Of a stretch of 58,996 bases of DNA, positions 1 to 8,969 are shown piece by piece. Under the pieces are notes generated by a model. That model was given only the letters and a program-made list of their open reading frames with translations. It ran no database searches and was not told the DNA's origin. The stretch lies in contig JAETPK010000002.1 in assembly GCA_021771265.1 (NCBI GenBank), forward strand, positions 1-58,996. Reading direction: 5' to 3'. A program made the position numbers and the translations under genes. The stretch is from Oscillospiraceae bacterium (GTDB taxonomy: Bacteria; Bacillota; Clostridia; Oscillospirales; Oscillospiraceae). Numbering within the stretch: position 1 is the stretch's first letter; each line of letters starts with the position of its first letter.

Positions 1-546
1 GTGCTGGCCTCCGCGGGCGTCACCGTGGGCCTGGCGCTCCAGGGGGCGCTGTCCAATCTGGCCGGCGGCATCATGCTGCTGGTGTTCAAGCCCTTCCGGA
101 TGGGGGACTATGTGGACGCCGCCGGCGTCTCCGGCGTGGTGAAGGAGGTCACCCTTTTTTACACCGTCCTCATCACCACGGACAATAAGCACATCACCGT
201 CCCCAACGGCAGCCTCATGAACGCCAATGTGGTGAACTACTCCATGGAGGAGCTGCGCCGGGTGGACCTGGTCTTCTCCTGCGCCAAAAGTGAGTCTCCC
301 GCCCGTATCCAGGAGCTGATGCAGTCTGTCATGGCCGGCTGCGGCAAGGTGCTCCAGGAACCTGCCGCGCCCTTTGCCCGCCTGTCCGGCGGCACCGCCC
401 AGGCCATGGAATTCACCGTCCGGGCCTGGTGCAAAAACGAGGACTACTGGGATGTGTTCTTCGACCTGACCCAGGGCATCACCGAGGCCCTGGCCGCCGC
501 CGGCGTCCAGGCGCCCGCGTACCGGGTGGTGTCTGAGAGCAAGTGA
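1..546 (+). CDS. MscS-family mechanosensitive channel, C-terminal part (5' end outside window)
   Basis: Open frame from base 1; motif ASAGVTVGLALQGALSNLAGGIMLLVFKPFRMGDYV typical of the MscS beta domain. Confidence 0.85.
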   Translation: MLASAGVTVGLALQGALSNLAGGIMLLVFKPFRMGDYVDAAGVSGVVKEVTLFYTVLITTDNKHITVPNGSLMNANVVNYSMEELRRVDLVFSCAKSESPARIQELMQSVMAGCGKVLQEPAAPFARLSGGTAQAMEFTVRAWCKNEDYWDVFFDLTQGITEALAAAGVQAPAYRVVSESK

Positions 547-608
547 GCGTTGGCCGTCCCCTCCGCCAAAGCGGCGGAGGGGACGTTTTTGAAACAGGAG
601 GGATCAGC

Positions 609-1325
609 ATGCGTGAAGAAGCGTTTGCTCTGGGCGCCGTCCCAGCGGTGGTGTACGGTGCGGAAGCGGACAGGGCGTTTTTGTTTGTCCATGGCCGGTG
701 CGGCTGCAAGGAGGAGGGCCGGGACTTTGCCGCTCTGGCCGCGCCTCTTGGCTGGCAGGTGCTGGCGGTAGACCTGCCGGAGCACGGCGCCCGGCAGGGA
801 GGACCGGAGCCCCTGGACCCCTGGCACGCGGTGCCGGAGCTGCGCGCCGCCATGGTGTATGCCCGGCGGCGGTGGCGGCACGTGGCTCTGCGTGCCACCA
901 GCATCGGCGCCTGGTTTTCCATGCTGGCCTTCGCCGCCGCTCCGCCGGAGCGGAGCCTGCTGGTCTCCCCGGTGCTGGACATGGCGGGTCTCATTGAAAC
1001 CATGCTGGGGTGGGCCGGCGCCACGGTGGAGGACCTGCGCCGCCGGGAAAGCATTCCCACGGAGTTTGGGGAGACGCTGTCCTGGCGGTATTACCAGTAC
1101 GCGCTGGCCCACCCCACGGCGGACTGGCCGGGCAGGACGGAGATCCTGTACGCCGGAGGGGACAGCATGACGCCCCGGGCCACGGCGGAGACCTTTGCCG
1201 CCCGCCCCGGCCGGACGCTGACGGTCATGGAGGGAGGCGAACACTGGTTCCACACGCCGGAGCAGCTGGCGGTGCTGGAGCGGTGGACACTGCAAATGCT
1301 CACAGGGGAGGGGGGAGCGGTATGA
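609..1325 (+). CDS. alpha/beta hydrolase family protein
   Basis: ORF with internal ATG (MREEAFALGAVPAVVYG) preceded by AGGAGG; FLFVHGRCGCKEEGRDFAALA and late GGEHWF motif; ends in an ATGA overlap with the next gene. Confidence 0.65.
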   Translation: MREEAFALGAVPAVVYGAEADRAFLFVHGRCGCKEEGRDFAALAAPLGWQVLAVDLPEHGARQGGPEPLDPWHAVPELRAAMVYARRRWRHVALRATSIGAWFSMLAFAAAPPERSLLVSPVLDMAGLIETMLGWAGATVEDLRRRESIPTEFGETLSWRYYQYALAHPTADWPGRTEILYAGGDSMTPRATAETFAARPGRTLTVMEGGEHWFHTPEQLAVLERWTLQMLTGEGGAV

Positions 1326-1705
1326 TGGAGGTGGTGGCTGCCCTCATCCGCCGGGGAGACGCGTTCCTCGCCTGCCAGCGGCCGGCCCACAAGGCCCGGG
1401 GGCTCCAGTGGGAGTTCGCCGGCGGCAAAGTGGAGCCGGGGGAGACGAAGGCCCAGGCCCTGGCCCGGGAGCTGCGGGAGGAGCTGGGGGTGGAGGTGGC
1501 TGTGGGGGCGCCCGTCACAGAGGTGACGTACCGCTATCCGGACGTGACGGTCCGCCTGACGCTGCTCTCCGCCGCCGTCACGGCGGGGACGCCCCAAAAG
1601 CTGGAGCACGCGGACATCCGCTGGATGACCCTGACGGAGGCCAGGGACTATTCCTTCTGTCCGGCGGACAGGATCTTTTTGGAAAGGCTGGAAGCCCTGT
1701 GGTGA
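1322..1705 (+). CDS. NUDIX hydrolase, MutT-like
   Basis: Nudix box GKVEPGETKAQALARELREELGVEV; WEFAGG; 4-bp overlap with upstream gene. Confidence 0.88.
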   Translation: MMEVVAALIRRGDAFLACQRPAHKARGLQWEFAGGKVEPGETKAQALARELREELGVEVAVGAPVTEVTYRYPDVTVRLTLLSAAVTAGTPQKLEHADIRWMTLTEARDYSFCPADRIFLERLEALW

Positions 1706-1789
1706 GACACCGCCGCCCTTTGCACGCGGGTCCACCGGAGGCGGAAAAAAGGCATGCCCGGAGCCAAAAGCTCCGGGCATGCTGGCGTT

Positions 1790-2386
1790 TCATTTGTCGA
1801 AGGATGGGTTCATGAAGTACACGTTTTTCTCATCCAGCTTGTCGCGGGCCAGACGCAGCCCCTCGCCGAAGCGCTGGAAGTGGACGACCTCCCGGGCCCG
1901 CAGGAAGCGGATGACGTCGTTGACATCCGGGTCGTCGGACAGGCGGAGGATGTTGTCGTAGGTAACGCGGGCCTTTTGCTCTGCCGCCAGGTCCTCGGTC
2001 AAATCGGCGATCAGGTCGCCCTTTACCGCCATGCTGGCGGCATTCCAGGGGAAGCCGGAGGCGGCGGTGGGGTAGACGCTGGCAGTGTGGTCCACAAAGT
2101 AGGCGTCAAAGCCGGCGGATTTGATCTGATCCTCCGTCAGGTCCCGGGTCAGCTGGTGCACGATGGCGCCGATCATCTCCAGGTGTCCCAGCTCCTCGGT
2201 ACCGATGTCGGTCAGCAGTGCCTTCAGCTCCGGATAGGGCATGGAATACCGCTGGCTCAGATAGCGCAGGGAAGCGCCCAACTCACCGTCCGGCCCACCG
2301 TACTGACTGATGATGAGCGCTGCCAGCCTGGGGTTGGTGTTCTTGATCCTCACCGGGTATTGGAGCTTCTTCTCATACACGAACAT
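1790..2386 (-). CDS. cotJC: Manganese catalase family / spore coat protein CotJC
   Basis: MFVYEKKLQYPVRIKNTNPRLAALIISQYGGPDGELGASLRYLSQRYSMP..., characteristic CotJC N-terminus and ferritin-like EELGHLEM motif. Confidence 0.93.
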   Translation of the reverse strand: MFVYEKKLQYPVRIKNTNPRLAALIISQYGGPDGELGASLRYLSQRYSMPYPELKALLTDIGTEELGHLEMIGAIVHQLTRDLTEDQIKSAGFDAYFVDHTASVYPTAASGFPWNAASMAVKGDLIADLTEDLAAEQKARVTYDNILRLSDDPDVNDVIRFLRAREVVHFQRFGEGLRLARDKLDEKNVYFMNPSFDK

Positions 2387-2847
2387 TATGCGTTTCCTCC
2401 TTCCTCCCAGGGCCAGGGGTCCTTCAGCCAGACATAGCCCTCATCGGGAGTCAGGTCCGTCTGCAGCAGCGGACCGTACATCTTCTGATACTTTTCGCGG
2501 CCTTCCTTCGCCAGCTTGATATAGGACCAGTACAGCTGCAGTGCCTCCTGGTCCTCCGCGTGGGTGACAAGGTACAGTCCCAGCTCGTCGATGGCAAAGT
2601 CCAGGGCCATCAGCTCCACAAGAGCGGTGTTGGCCAGTTTGGTCTTTGCCTGGATGGCCTCTTTAAAGGGCAGATTCAGGCCGGGGAACAGGGTGCCGGT
2701 CTGCAAAGCCTCCATCCGGCTGAACCGGGTGGGGTTGGGCCCCTGCATGGGTACATAGGGGAATGCCAGCGGCGCGCAGCTGCCGGGCATCGTTCCCTGA
2801 TCCTCGCCGCAGGGCGCGGCGGGGCGATTCATTTCAGGTGTTTCCAT
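2386..2847 (-). CDS. Apparent CotJA-CotJB fusion spore coat protein
   Basis: One frame contains a CotJA-like segment (LAFPYVPMQGPNPTRFSRMEALQTGTLFPGLNLPF) and a CotJB-like segment (LVELMALDFAIDELGLYLVTHAEDQEALQLY...YGPLLQ...DPWPWE); TAATG junction with cotJC. Confidence 0.8.
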   Translation of the reverse strand: METPEMNRPAAPCGEDQGTMPGSCAPLAFPYVPMQGPNPTRFSRMEALQTGTLFPGLNLPFKEAIQAKTKLANTALVELMALDFAIDELGLYLVTHAEDQEALQLYWSYIKLAKEGREKYQKMYGPLLQTDLTPDEGYVWLKDPWPWEEGGNA

Positions 2848-3020
2848 TCGCGGTGGCTTCCTCCCTTGGCATAGTGGCGCGCGCCGGCGGCGCACGCTCA
2901 CCTTATACTATGCGGACGGGGAAGGGGGGGAGCCTGCCCTTGATTTTAAAGGGGACGGCGTCTATAATGGGAATGGAAGCACGGAGCCGCGCATAAGCTC
3001 CCGGCAGGGGGTGCTGTCTT

Positions 3021-3734
3021 GTGTTTTTGGTGCTGAAAAAACGGAACCTGCTGGCCTGCGGCCTGCTTTGCTGCTTTTTTGCCTCGTTTGCCGTGCTCTT
3101 GTGGACGGGACACCGTGTGACGGTCCCGGCTTTTGCCGCCCTGGGCGAGGAGAGGACCACACTGGTCATCGATCCGGGCCACGGCGGGGAGGACGGCGGC
3201 GCCGTCTCCACGGACGGGACCGTCAAGGAGAGCGGCCTGAATTTGGCCATCGCTCTGCGGGTGGAGGACCTGATGACCTTTTTGGGCCAGCCTGCCGTCA
3301 TGACCCGCAGGGAGGATGTGTCCATCCACTCCCAGGAGGCCGCCACCACCCGGCAGAAGAAGGTCTCCGACCTCCACAACCGGGCCGCGCTTGTAAACGG
3401 AACGGAAGGGGCCGTGCTGCTGAGCATCCACCAGAACAGCCTGCCGTCCTCTGTCGTGACCCACGGCGCCCAGGTGTTCTGGAACAGGGAACAGGGGGCG
3501 GATGCCCTGGCCCAGTCTGTGCAGGACGCGCTGAACGCCGCCGTCAACGCCGGGAATGAGAAGAAGACGAAGGCCATTCCGGCCACAGTCTATCTGATGA
3601 AAAATATCCATGCGCCGGGTATTCTGGTGGAATGCGGCTTTCTCTCCAACCGGGAGGAGACGGTCCTGCTCCAGCAGCCTGCCTACCAGACCCGCCTGGC
3701 CGCCGCCATCACCGCCGGCTGTCTGGCGTCGTAA
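3021..3734 (+). CDS. cwlD: N-acetylmuramoyl-L-alanine amidase, CwlD-like
   Basis: LVIDPGHGGEDGGAV, SIHQNS, ILVECGFLSNREE: Amidase_3 motifs with N-terminal TM; GTG start. Confidence 0.8.
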   Translation: MFLVLKKRNLLACGLLCCFFASFAVLLWTGHRVTVPAFAALGEERTTLVIDPGHGGEDGGAVSTDGTVKESGLNLAIALRVEDLMTFLGQPAVMTRREDVSIHSQEAATTRQKKVSDLHNRAALVNGTEGAVLLSIHQNSLPSSVVTHGAQVFWNREQGADALAQSVQDALNAAVNAGNEKKTKAIPATVYLMKNIHAPGILVECGFLSNREETVLLQQPAYQTRLAAAITAGCLAS

Positions 3735-3744
3735 GAGGGACGAT

Positions 3745-5121
3745 ATGAAACAAAAGACCATGTTTTACTGCACGGAGTGCGGAAATGAAACGCCGAAGTG
3801 GGCGGGAAAGTGCCCCGCCTGCGGCGCCTGGAACACCATTGTGGAGCAGCCGGAGGCGCCGAAAATCGCCTCCAGAGCCGGGGGCCGGACCGTCCGCGGT
3901 GTCTCTGTTCGCCGGGCCTGCCCGGTGACGGAGCTGCAGGCGGACGAGGAGATCCGCTTTCCCACGGGGATGGGGGAGCTGGACCGGGTGCTGGGCGGCG
4001 GCGCCGTCAAGGGCTCGCTGGTGCTGGTGGGCGGCGCCCCCGGCATCGGAAAGTCCACGCTGATGCTGCAAATTTGCAGCAAATTGTGCGAATTTTCCAA
4101 GGTTTTGTATGTATCCGGTGAGGAGTCGGAGCATCAGCTGAAGCTGCGGGCCCAGCGGCTGCACGTGGACAGCGGCAGTCTTTACGTCATCTCGGAAACC
4201 AGCCTGGGAGACCTGCTGGGCTCCGTGGAGGCGGAAAAGCCGGATGTGCTCATCGTGGACTCCATCCAGACGCTGTACAACGACGCCCTGGATTCTCCGG
4301 CTGGCAGTGTCAGCCAGGTGAAGGACTGCACCCTGGCTCTCATGCAGTTGGCGAAGGGCCAGGGCATCACAGTGTTCGTTATCGGCCATGTGAACAAGGA
4401 GGGCTCCATTGCCGGGCCCAAGGTGCTGGAGCACATGGTGGACTGCGTGCTGTATTTCGAGGGGGACCAGCACACGTCGTACCGTATCCTGCGGGCAGCC
4501 AAGAACCGCTTCGGCGCCACCAACGAGATCGGCGTGTTTGAGATGCGGGACGAGGGCCTGGCGGAGGTGGAGAACCCCTCGGAAATGCTGCTGTCCGGCC
4601 GGCCGGATGACGCGCCGGGCACCTGCGTCACCTGCGTCATGGAGGGGATGCGGCCCGTTCTGGCGGAGATTCAGGCTCTGGTGGTGACCTCTGCCAGCGG
4701 CAATCCCCGCCGCACCAGCAACGGCTTTGACTATAACCGGGCCGCCATGCTGCTGGCTGTCTTGGAAAAACGCGGCGGGCTGAAAGTGTCCGCTTGTGAC
4801 GCATACCTCAATATCATCGGCGGCCTGTGGCTGGACGAGCCCGCCGCAGACCTGGCCGCCGTGGTGGCGCTGGCTTCCAGCTATCTGGACCGGCCGGTGC
4901 CCCGGGACCTGGTGGCCATCGGGGAGGTGGGCCTTACCGGCGAGCTGCGGACGGTGAACCAGCTGGCCCAGCGCATCTCAGAGGTCCGCCGGCTGGGCTT
5001 CACGAAGTGCGTGGTCCCGGCGCACCGGGCGGACAGTCTTCGTCCGCCGGAGGGACTGCGGCTGATCCCGGTTCGAAATATCGGTGAGGCGATCCGAGCC
5101 GCTTTGCGGCAACCGGAATAA
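3745..5121 (+). CDS. radA: DNA repair protein RadA/Sms
   Basis: MFYCTECGNETPKWAGKCPACGAWNT zinc finger, Walker A GGAPGIGKST, KNRFGATNEIGVFEM, Lon-like C-terminus; internal ATG chosen. Confidence 0.95.
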   Translation: MKQKTMFYCTECGNETPKWAGKCPACGAWNTIVEQPEAPKIASRAGGRTVRGVSVRRACPVTELQADEEIRFPTGMGELDRVLGGGAVKGSLVLVGGAPGIGKSTLMLQICSKLCEFSKVLYVSGEESEHQLKLRAQRLHVDSGSLYVISETSLGDLLGSVEAEKPDVLIVDSIQTLYNDALDSPAGSVSQVKDCTLALMQLAKGQGITVFVIGHVNKEGSIAGPKVLEHMVDCVLYFEGDQHTSYRILRAAKNRFGATNEIGVFEMRDEGLAEVENPSEMLLSGRPDDAPGTCVTCVMEGMRPVLAEIQALVVTSASGNPRRTSNGFDYNRAAMLLAVLEKRGGLKVSACDAYLNIIGGLWLDEPAADLAAVVALASSYLDRPVPRDLVAIGEVGLTGELRTVNQLAQRISEVRRLGFTKCVVPAHRADSLRPPEGLRLIPVRNIGEAIRAALRQPE

Positions 5122-5251
5122 AATGAACGCAGGCGCCGCCCAGGGACGGCGCGCCCGCCGCGGCGGCGCTGTCCAGCGTGCAGACGCCGTCCTGCTGATA
5201 AACGCATTTACTGGTGCACGGGATCAGGCTCATAAGCATCATCCGTTTCAT
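5000..5251 (-). CDS. Small cysteine-rich protein (start uncertain; C-terminus antisense to radA)
   Basis: SLIPCTSKCVYQQDGVCTLDSAAAAGAPSLGGACVHF resembles short conserved clostridial Cys-motif proteins; possible start at 5233. Confidence 0.45.
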   Translation of the reverse strand: MKRMMLMSLIPCTSKCVYQQDGVCTLDSAAAAGAPSLGGACVHFIPVAAKRLGSPHRYFEPGSAAVPPADEDCPPGAPGPRTS

Positions 5252-5504
5252 AGGTTGTTGCCATTAGCTTGACCCGAACCGGCGGATTTTATGAAGCGGA
5301 TATTGATGCATGGGCGCACAGAAATCAATACCCAAAGAGAGGGGGATTTGCGGGAATACGCAAAATTGAACAAAATAAAAATTTTGTTCAATTCAGGGGA
5401 GAGGAAAACGGCCTCTCTTCGGCAGTTGGCCACTTTCGGCGGCTTTTCCGGGCTTTGGACAGGCCTGAACCGCTGGCACTGTGTATTTCCGCAACAATCG
5501 ATTT

Positions 5505-6524
5505 ATGGTTGATTACCGTACCGAAGCGCCGGAGATCCTGCGGGATTTTCTGGCCTATCATGAGACCGTCAAGGCACACTCCAAACGAACGGTCGACGAA
5601 TACTTTCTGGACCTGCGGAATTTTTTCCGCTACATGAAACAGCTCCGGGACCCCGCGCTTGCGGACAAGCAGCTGGACGAGATCGACATCATGGACGTTG
5701 ACCTGGCGTTTGTGTCCGACATCACGCTGACGGATATCTATGGCTATATGGCCTATCTCAGCCGGGACCGCGTGCAGAACCAAAACAGCCGCCACCCGGA
5801 ATACGGCCTCAATTCCGCCACCAGAGCCAGGAAAATCGCCACCATCCGGTCCTTTTACAATTACCTGACCAATAAGATGCACCTACTTCGTGAAAATCCT
5901 GTCAAAGATATCGACTCTCCGAAGCTGAAGAAAAACCTGCCCAAATACCTGACTTTAGATGAAAGCATCCAGCTGCTGGATTCCGTGGACGGCAAAAACC
6001 AGGAGCGGGATTACTGCATTTTGACGCTGTTCCTCAACTGCGGCCTGCGGATCTCCGAGCTGGTGGGCCTGAACCTCAACGACATTCAGGGCGAGGCCCT
6101 GCGGGTCCTGGGCAAAGGCAACAAGGTCCGCATCATCTATTTGAACGACGCCTGTCAGAACGCCCTGCGCCAGTATCTGGCGGTCCGGCGGCCCATCCGC
6201 GGCAGAGATGAAAACGCCCTGTTTTTGTCCTCCCAGAACGAGCGCATCAGCCGCTCCACGGTCCACGCCATGGTGAAAAAGCGCCTGGCCGGGGCCAGCA
6301 TCGACGCCAGCCAGTATTCCTCCCACAAGCTGCGCCACACCGCTGCCACGCTGATGCTGCAAAACGGTGTGGATGTGCGGGCCGTGCAGGAGGTATTGGG
6401 CCACGATCATCTGAACACCACCGAGATCTACACCCACGTGGACAACGAATCCCTGCGGGTCGCTGCAAAGGCAAATCCCTTGTCACGTGTGAAAAAACCT
6501 GGAAAAAGCGAGAAAAAGGATTGA
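5505..6524 (+). CDS. Tyrosine recombinase, XerC/XerD family
   Basis: NCGLRISELVGL, SSHKLRHTAATLMLQNGVDVRAVQEVLGHDHLNTTEIYTHV carry the R-H-x-x-R-H-Y signature. Confidence 0.92.
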   Translation: MVDYRTEAPEILRDFLAYHETVKAHSKRTVDEYFLDLRNFFRYMKQLRDPALADKQLDEIDIMDVDLAFVSDITLTDIYGYMAYLSRDRVQNQNSRHPEYGLNSATRARKIATIRSFYNYLTNKMHLLRENPVKDIDSPKLKKNLPKYLTLDESIQLLDSVDGKNQERDYCILTLFLNCGLRISELVGLNLNDIQGEALRVLGKGNKVRIIYLNDACQNALRQYLAVRRPIRGRDENALFLSSQNERISRSTVHAMVKKRLAGASIDASQYSSHKLRHTAATLMLQNGVDVRAVQEVLGHDHLNTTEIYTHVDNESLRVAAKANPLSRVKKPGKSEKKD

Positions 6525-6552
6525 AAAGCCGCCCCGTTTGGGGCGGCTTTTT
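6524..6552 (+). terminator. Rho-independent terminator after the xer-like gene
   Basis: AAAAGCCGCCCC-gttt-GGGGCGGCTTTTT. Confidence 0.9.
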
Positions 6553-6595
6553 GCCGGGGTGTGCTGTTTTTTGAAGGGCCCCTTCCCTGCCCGCG

Positions 6596-8284
6596 TCAGC
6601 GGTTCAGCAGGTGCATCCAGTTCCAGCCGCTGTACATGGGCACGGAGCCCAGCCGCCATACGGACACGCCAGTGACGCCCAGCAGGCGGGCGGCGTCCAG
6701 AGCCGACTGGATACTGCGGTCATCCTGATACCACAGGAAGTAGCGTCCGCCGTCCTCGGCGCGGTAAACGGCGTAGGACTGCTGGTACGTCTGGGACCAG
6801 CCGAATTCCGTGCTTTCCTGGGCCAGACGCTTGGACACGGTGTCGTTGGAGGGATACACCGGCGTGCCGGAGAGCAGTCTTCCGTCCTCGTCAATCTTCC
6901 AGGCCACGTTCTTGCAGGAAAAGCCCAGAGCCACCTTTTCAGGGGCCACCTCGTTGGTCAGGGCCTTCAGACCCAGGTACACCTGGTCGATGGGGGCGGA
7001 GGCGGCAGTCTGATGATAGGTGGTGCCGATAAAGCCGCTCATGTCCCGGGGCTCGTAATCATAGGCCATGAGGATGACCTTGTCCGCCAAGGTGCCGATG
7101 GCGGCGTAGTCATAGCCGTCATACCAGCCGCCGCTGTCATAGCCGCCGCTCAGCACCGGAGACACGCAGACATACAGGGACCGGCCCAGCTGGTCCAGGG
7201 CTGTCCGCAGTTCCGTCAAAAAGGCGGTGAGATCACTTTTGCTGCCTTTGCGCAGCCCCTCAAAGTCGATGGTGACGCCGCTGTATGGATTTTTGCCGAT
7301 GGCGTTGTAGGAGACCGTCAGCTCGTTGATGATCTGCTCCACCGCCTGGGCGCGGCCGCTTTCCGAGGCCAGCAGCTCCGCCGCGCCGCCGGAGGCGTCC
7401 ATGAACACGTTCAGGTGCAGGGCGATGCCGTTGGCGTCCAGATAGCTTGTCACGCTGTTATAGCCGCTGGGAATGGCGAATTCGTTGCCGCCGGCGCTGG
7501 TGGTGGACAGCAGCGCCGTCTCCCCGTCCCAGGTCATGCGGCTCCAGCCGGCGCTGACGGTGTCCATGCTCCGGGCAAAGTCCAGCTGGCTGTAGGAGGA
7601 GATGGCGTAAAAGCCGTGGAGGAACTCCGTTTTCTGGCTCAGCTTTTCATAGATCCGCACCAGCATGGCTGCCGCTTGGGCCCGGGTGGCGGTCTGGTCG
7701 GGGCTGAAAGTGGTTTCGGAGGTGCCCTTGGTCATGCCGATGGTATAGGCCACGGTAATATAGCCCTCCTCCCCCTTCGGCAGGTCCGTGAAGGGCGTGG
7801 TGCCGTGGAGCATGGAATAGGACGTGGCGGAGGAATGCAGGTGCTCCGCCGCGGAGCGCAGCCCAAGGGCCCGCACCAGCAGCTCCGCCATCTCGCCCCG
7901 GGTGATGGGGTCGTTGGGACGGAAGGCCTCGCCGCTGTCCACCGTGTCGTTTTGGACGGCGGCGCCGATGGCGGCGCGGTAAGTGGCGGAAAGGCCCGCC
8001 GGCAAAGCCATGGCCTGGGTGATGCCGGCCTCGCTGCCGCTCCAGCCCATCATCCGCTGCAGCACGGTGACGAACTGGGCCCGGGTCATGGAGTCGCCGT
8101 AGCCGAAGGTGGTCTCGCTGTACCCCTGCATGAGACCGTAGTCCACCGCCTTGCGGACCTCTCCGGCCAGCGCGCCCGCCGCCGGAACATCCCGGTAGTC
8201 CGCGGCAGCCGCCGGGACCGCCAGGAGTGACACCGCCATCGCCGCCGCCAGCAGCCAGGAACTGAACCGTTTCATGGGAAACAT
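6596..8284 (-). CDS. SLH-domain protein with C-terminal glycoside hydrolase family 18-like domain
   Basis: Signal peptide; repeated SLH motifs (FGYGDSMTRAQFVTVLQRM, FRPNDPITRGEMAELLVRAL, FSPDQTATRAQAAAMLVRIY); GVTIDFEGL and VILMAYDYE GH18 motifs. Confidence 0.88.
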   Translation of the reverse strand: MFPMKRFSSWLLAAAMAVSLLAVPAAAADYRDVPAAGALAGEVRKAVDYGLMQGYSETTFGYGDSMTRAQFVTVLQRMMGWSGSEAGITQAMALPAGLSATYRAAIGAAVQNDTVDSGEAFRPNDPITRGEMAELLVRALGLRSAAEHLHSSATSYSMLHGTTPFTDLPKGEEGYITVAYTIGMTKGTSETTFSPDQTATRAQAAAMLVRIYEKLSQKTEFLHGFYAISSYSQLDFARSMDTVSAGWSRMTWDGETALLSTTSAGGNEFAIPSGYNSVTSYLDANGIALHLNVFMDASGGAAELLASESGRAQAVEQIINELTVSYNAIGKNPYSGVTIDFEGLRKGSKSDLTAFLTELRTALDQLGRSLYVCVSPVLSGGYDSGGWYDGYDYAAIGTLADKVILMAYDYEPRDMSGFIGTTYHQTAASAPIDQVYLGLKALTNEVAPEKVALGFSCKNVAWKIDEDGRLLSGTPVYPSNDTVSKRLAQESTEFGWSQTYQQSYAVYRAEDGGRYFLWYQDDRSIQSALDAARLLGVTGVSVWRLGSVPMYSGWNWMHLLNR

Positions 8285-8356
8285 CCTCTCTTTTCCAGTA
8301 TTGTCCCTTTATCATAGCAGGAGGGCTGGAAAAGTTGTGAACAGAACTTTAAATTT

Positions 8357-8860
8357 TCAAGGCCGGATGGTTCCGGTGATATGCAGAAACCGGATATCCC
8401 GGAATTCATAGGTGGACAGGGGGCGGTTGTCGGCGTCGTAGCTGTGGGCCGCTATCAGCACGTTGTCCAGCGTCGGCCTTGCCCCCACCGACACCACCAC
8501 GGGGCTGTGCTGAAAGCTCCCGCTTTTGAAGCTCAGCTGCACGATGTCTCCGGGCCGCATGGCCTCCAGCGTGGAGGACTCTCCCACCGGCCCCACGGAA
8601 AAGCCCTTGCGGGTGAAAAAGTTCCAGAAATACTCCACACCCGTCCAGGCGGGTGCCTTTTGGTTGGCGTCGATGTAGTACCAGCCGAAGGTAGGCGTGA
8701 AATTCATGATGCGGCTGCCGGCAAATACGCACTGGGACGCGAAGTTGGTGCAGTCGCCGCCAAGGTCCTCGTAATCGTAATAGGCCGGATTCCGACCGTA
8801 GGCCCAGCGGTGGGCGTACTGGACGGCGGCCTGCCGGTCATAGTCCTGCAAAAAACGCAT
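8357..8860 (-). CDS. Amidase_6-domain (putative) protein
   Basis: AVQYAHRWAYGRNPAYYDYEDLGGDCTNFASQCVFAG and late H-S-Y...; typical Amidase_6 motif. Confidence 0.85.
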   Translation of the reverse strand: MRFLQDYDRQAAVQYAHRWAYGRNPAYYDYEDLGGDCTNFASQCVFAGSRIMNFTPTFGWYYIDANQKAPAWTGVEYFWNFFTRKGFSVGPVGESSTLEAMRPGDIVQLSFKSGSFQHSPVVVSVGARPTLDNVLIAAHSYDADNRPLSTYEFRDIRFLHITGTIRP

Positions 8861-8912
8861 GGTATCCCCTCCCCTGCTATCAGCTTATGCGGCAAAAGGA
8901 GGCAGGTGAGAG

Positions 8913-8950
8913 AAAAGACCGGAGGCGCAAAGCGCTTCCGGTCTTTTTTT
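8913..8950 (-). terminator. Terminator downstream of fba
   Basis: AAAAGACCGGA...TCCGGTCTTTT inverted repeat; T-run on minus strand. Confidence 0.85.
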
Positions 8951-8969
8951 GAATGGGGGATCGTCAGGC

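Noticed and set aside
2905-2925. CATAGTATA upstream of cotJ as a sigma-K/sigma-E -10
   Set aside because: No acceptable -35 at the right distance in the C/G-rich upstream sequence.
2970-3005. GAATG...CATAAGC upstream of cwlD as a sigma-G promoter
   Set aside because: -10 matches poorly (lacks TA) and spacing is 16 instead of about 18; predicted leader too short.
5291-5512. 73-aa ORF upstream of the recombinase
   Set aside because: No convincing RBS, contains the palindrome region, no recognisable motif.
6611-8230. 539-codon plus-strand ORF antisense to the SLH-GH18 gene
   Set aside because: Composition-driven antisense frame, no recognisable motif or RBS.
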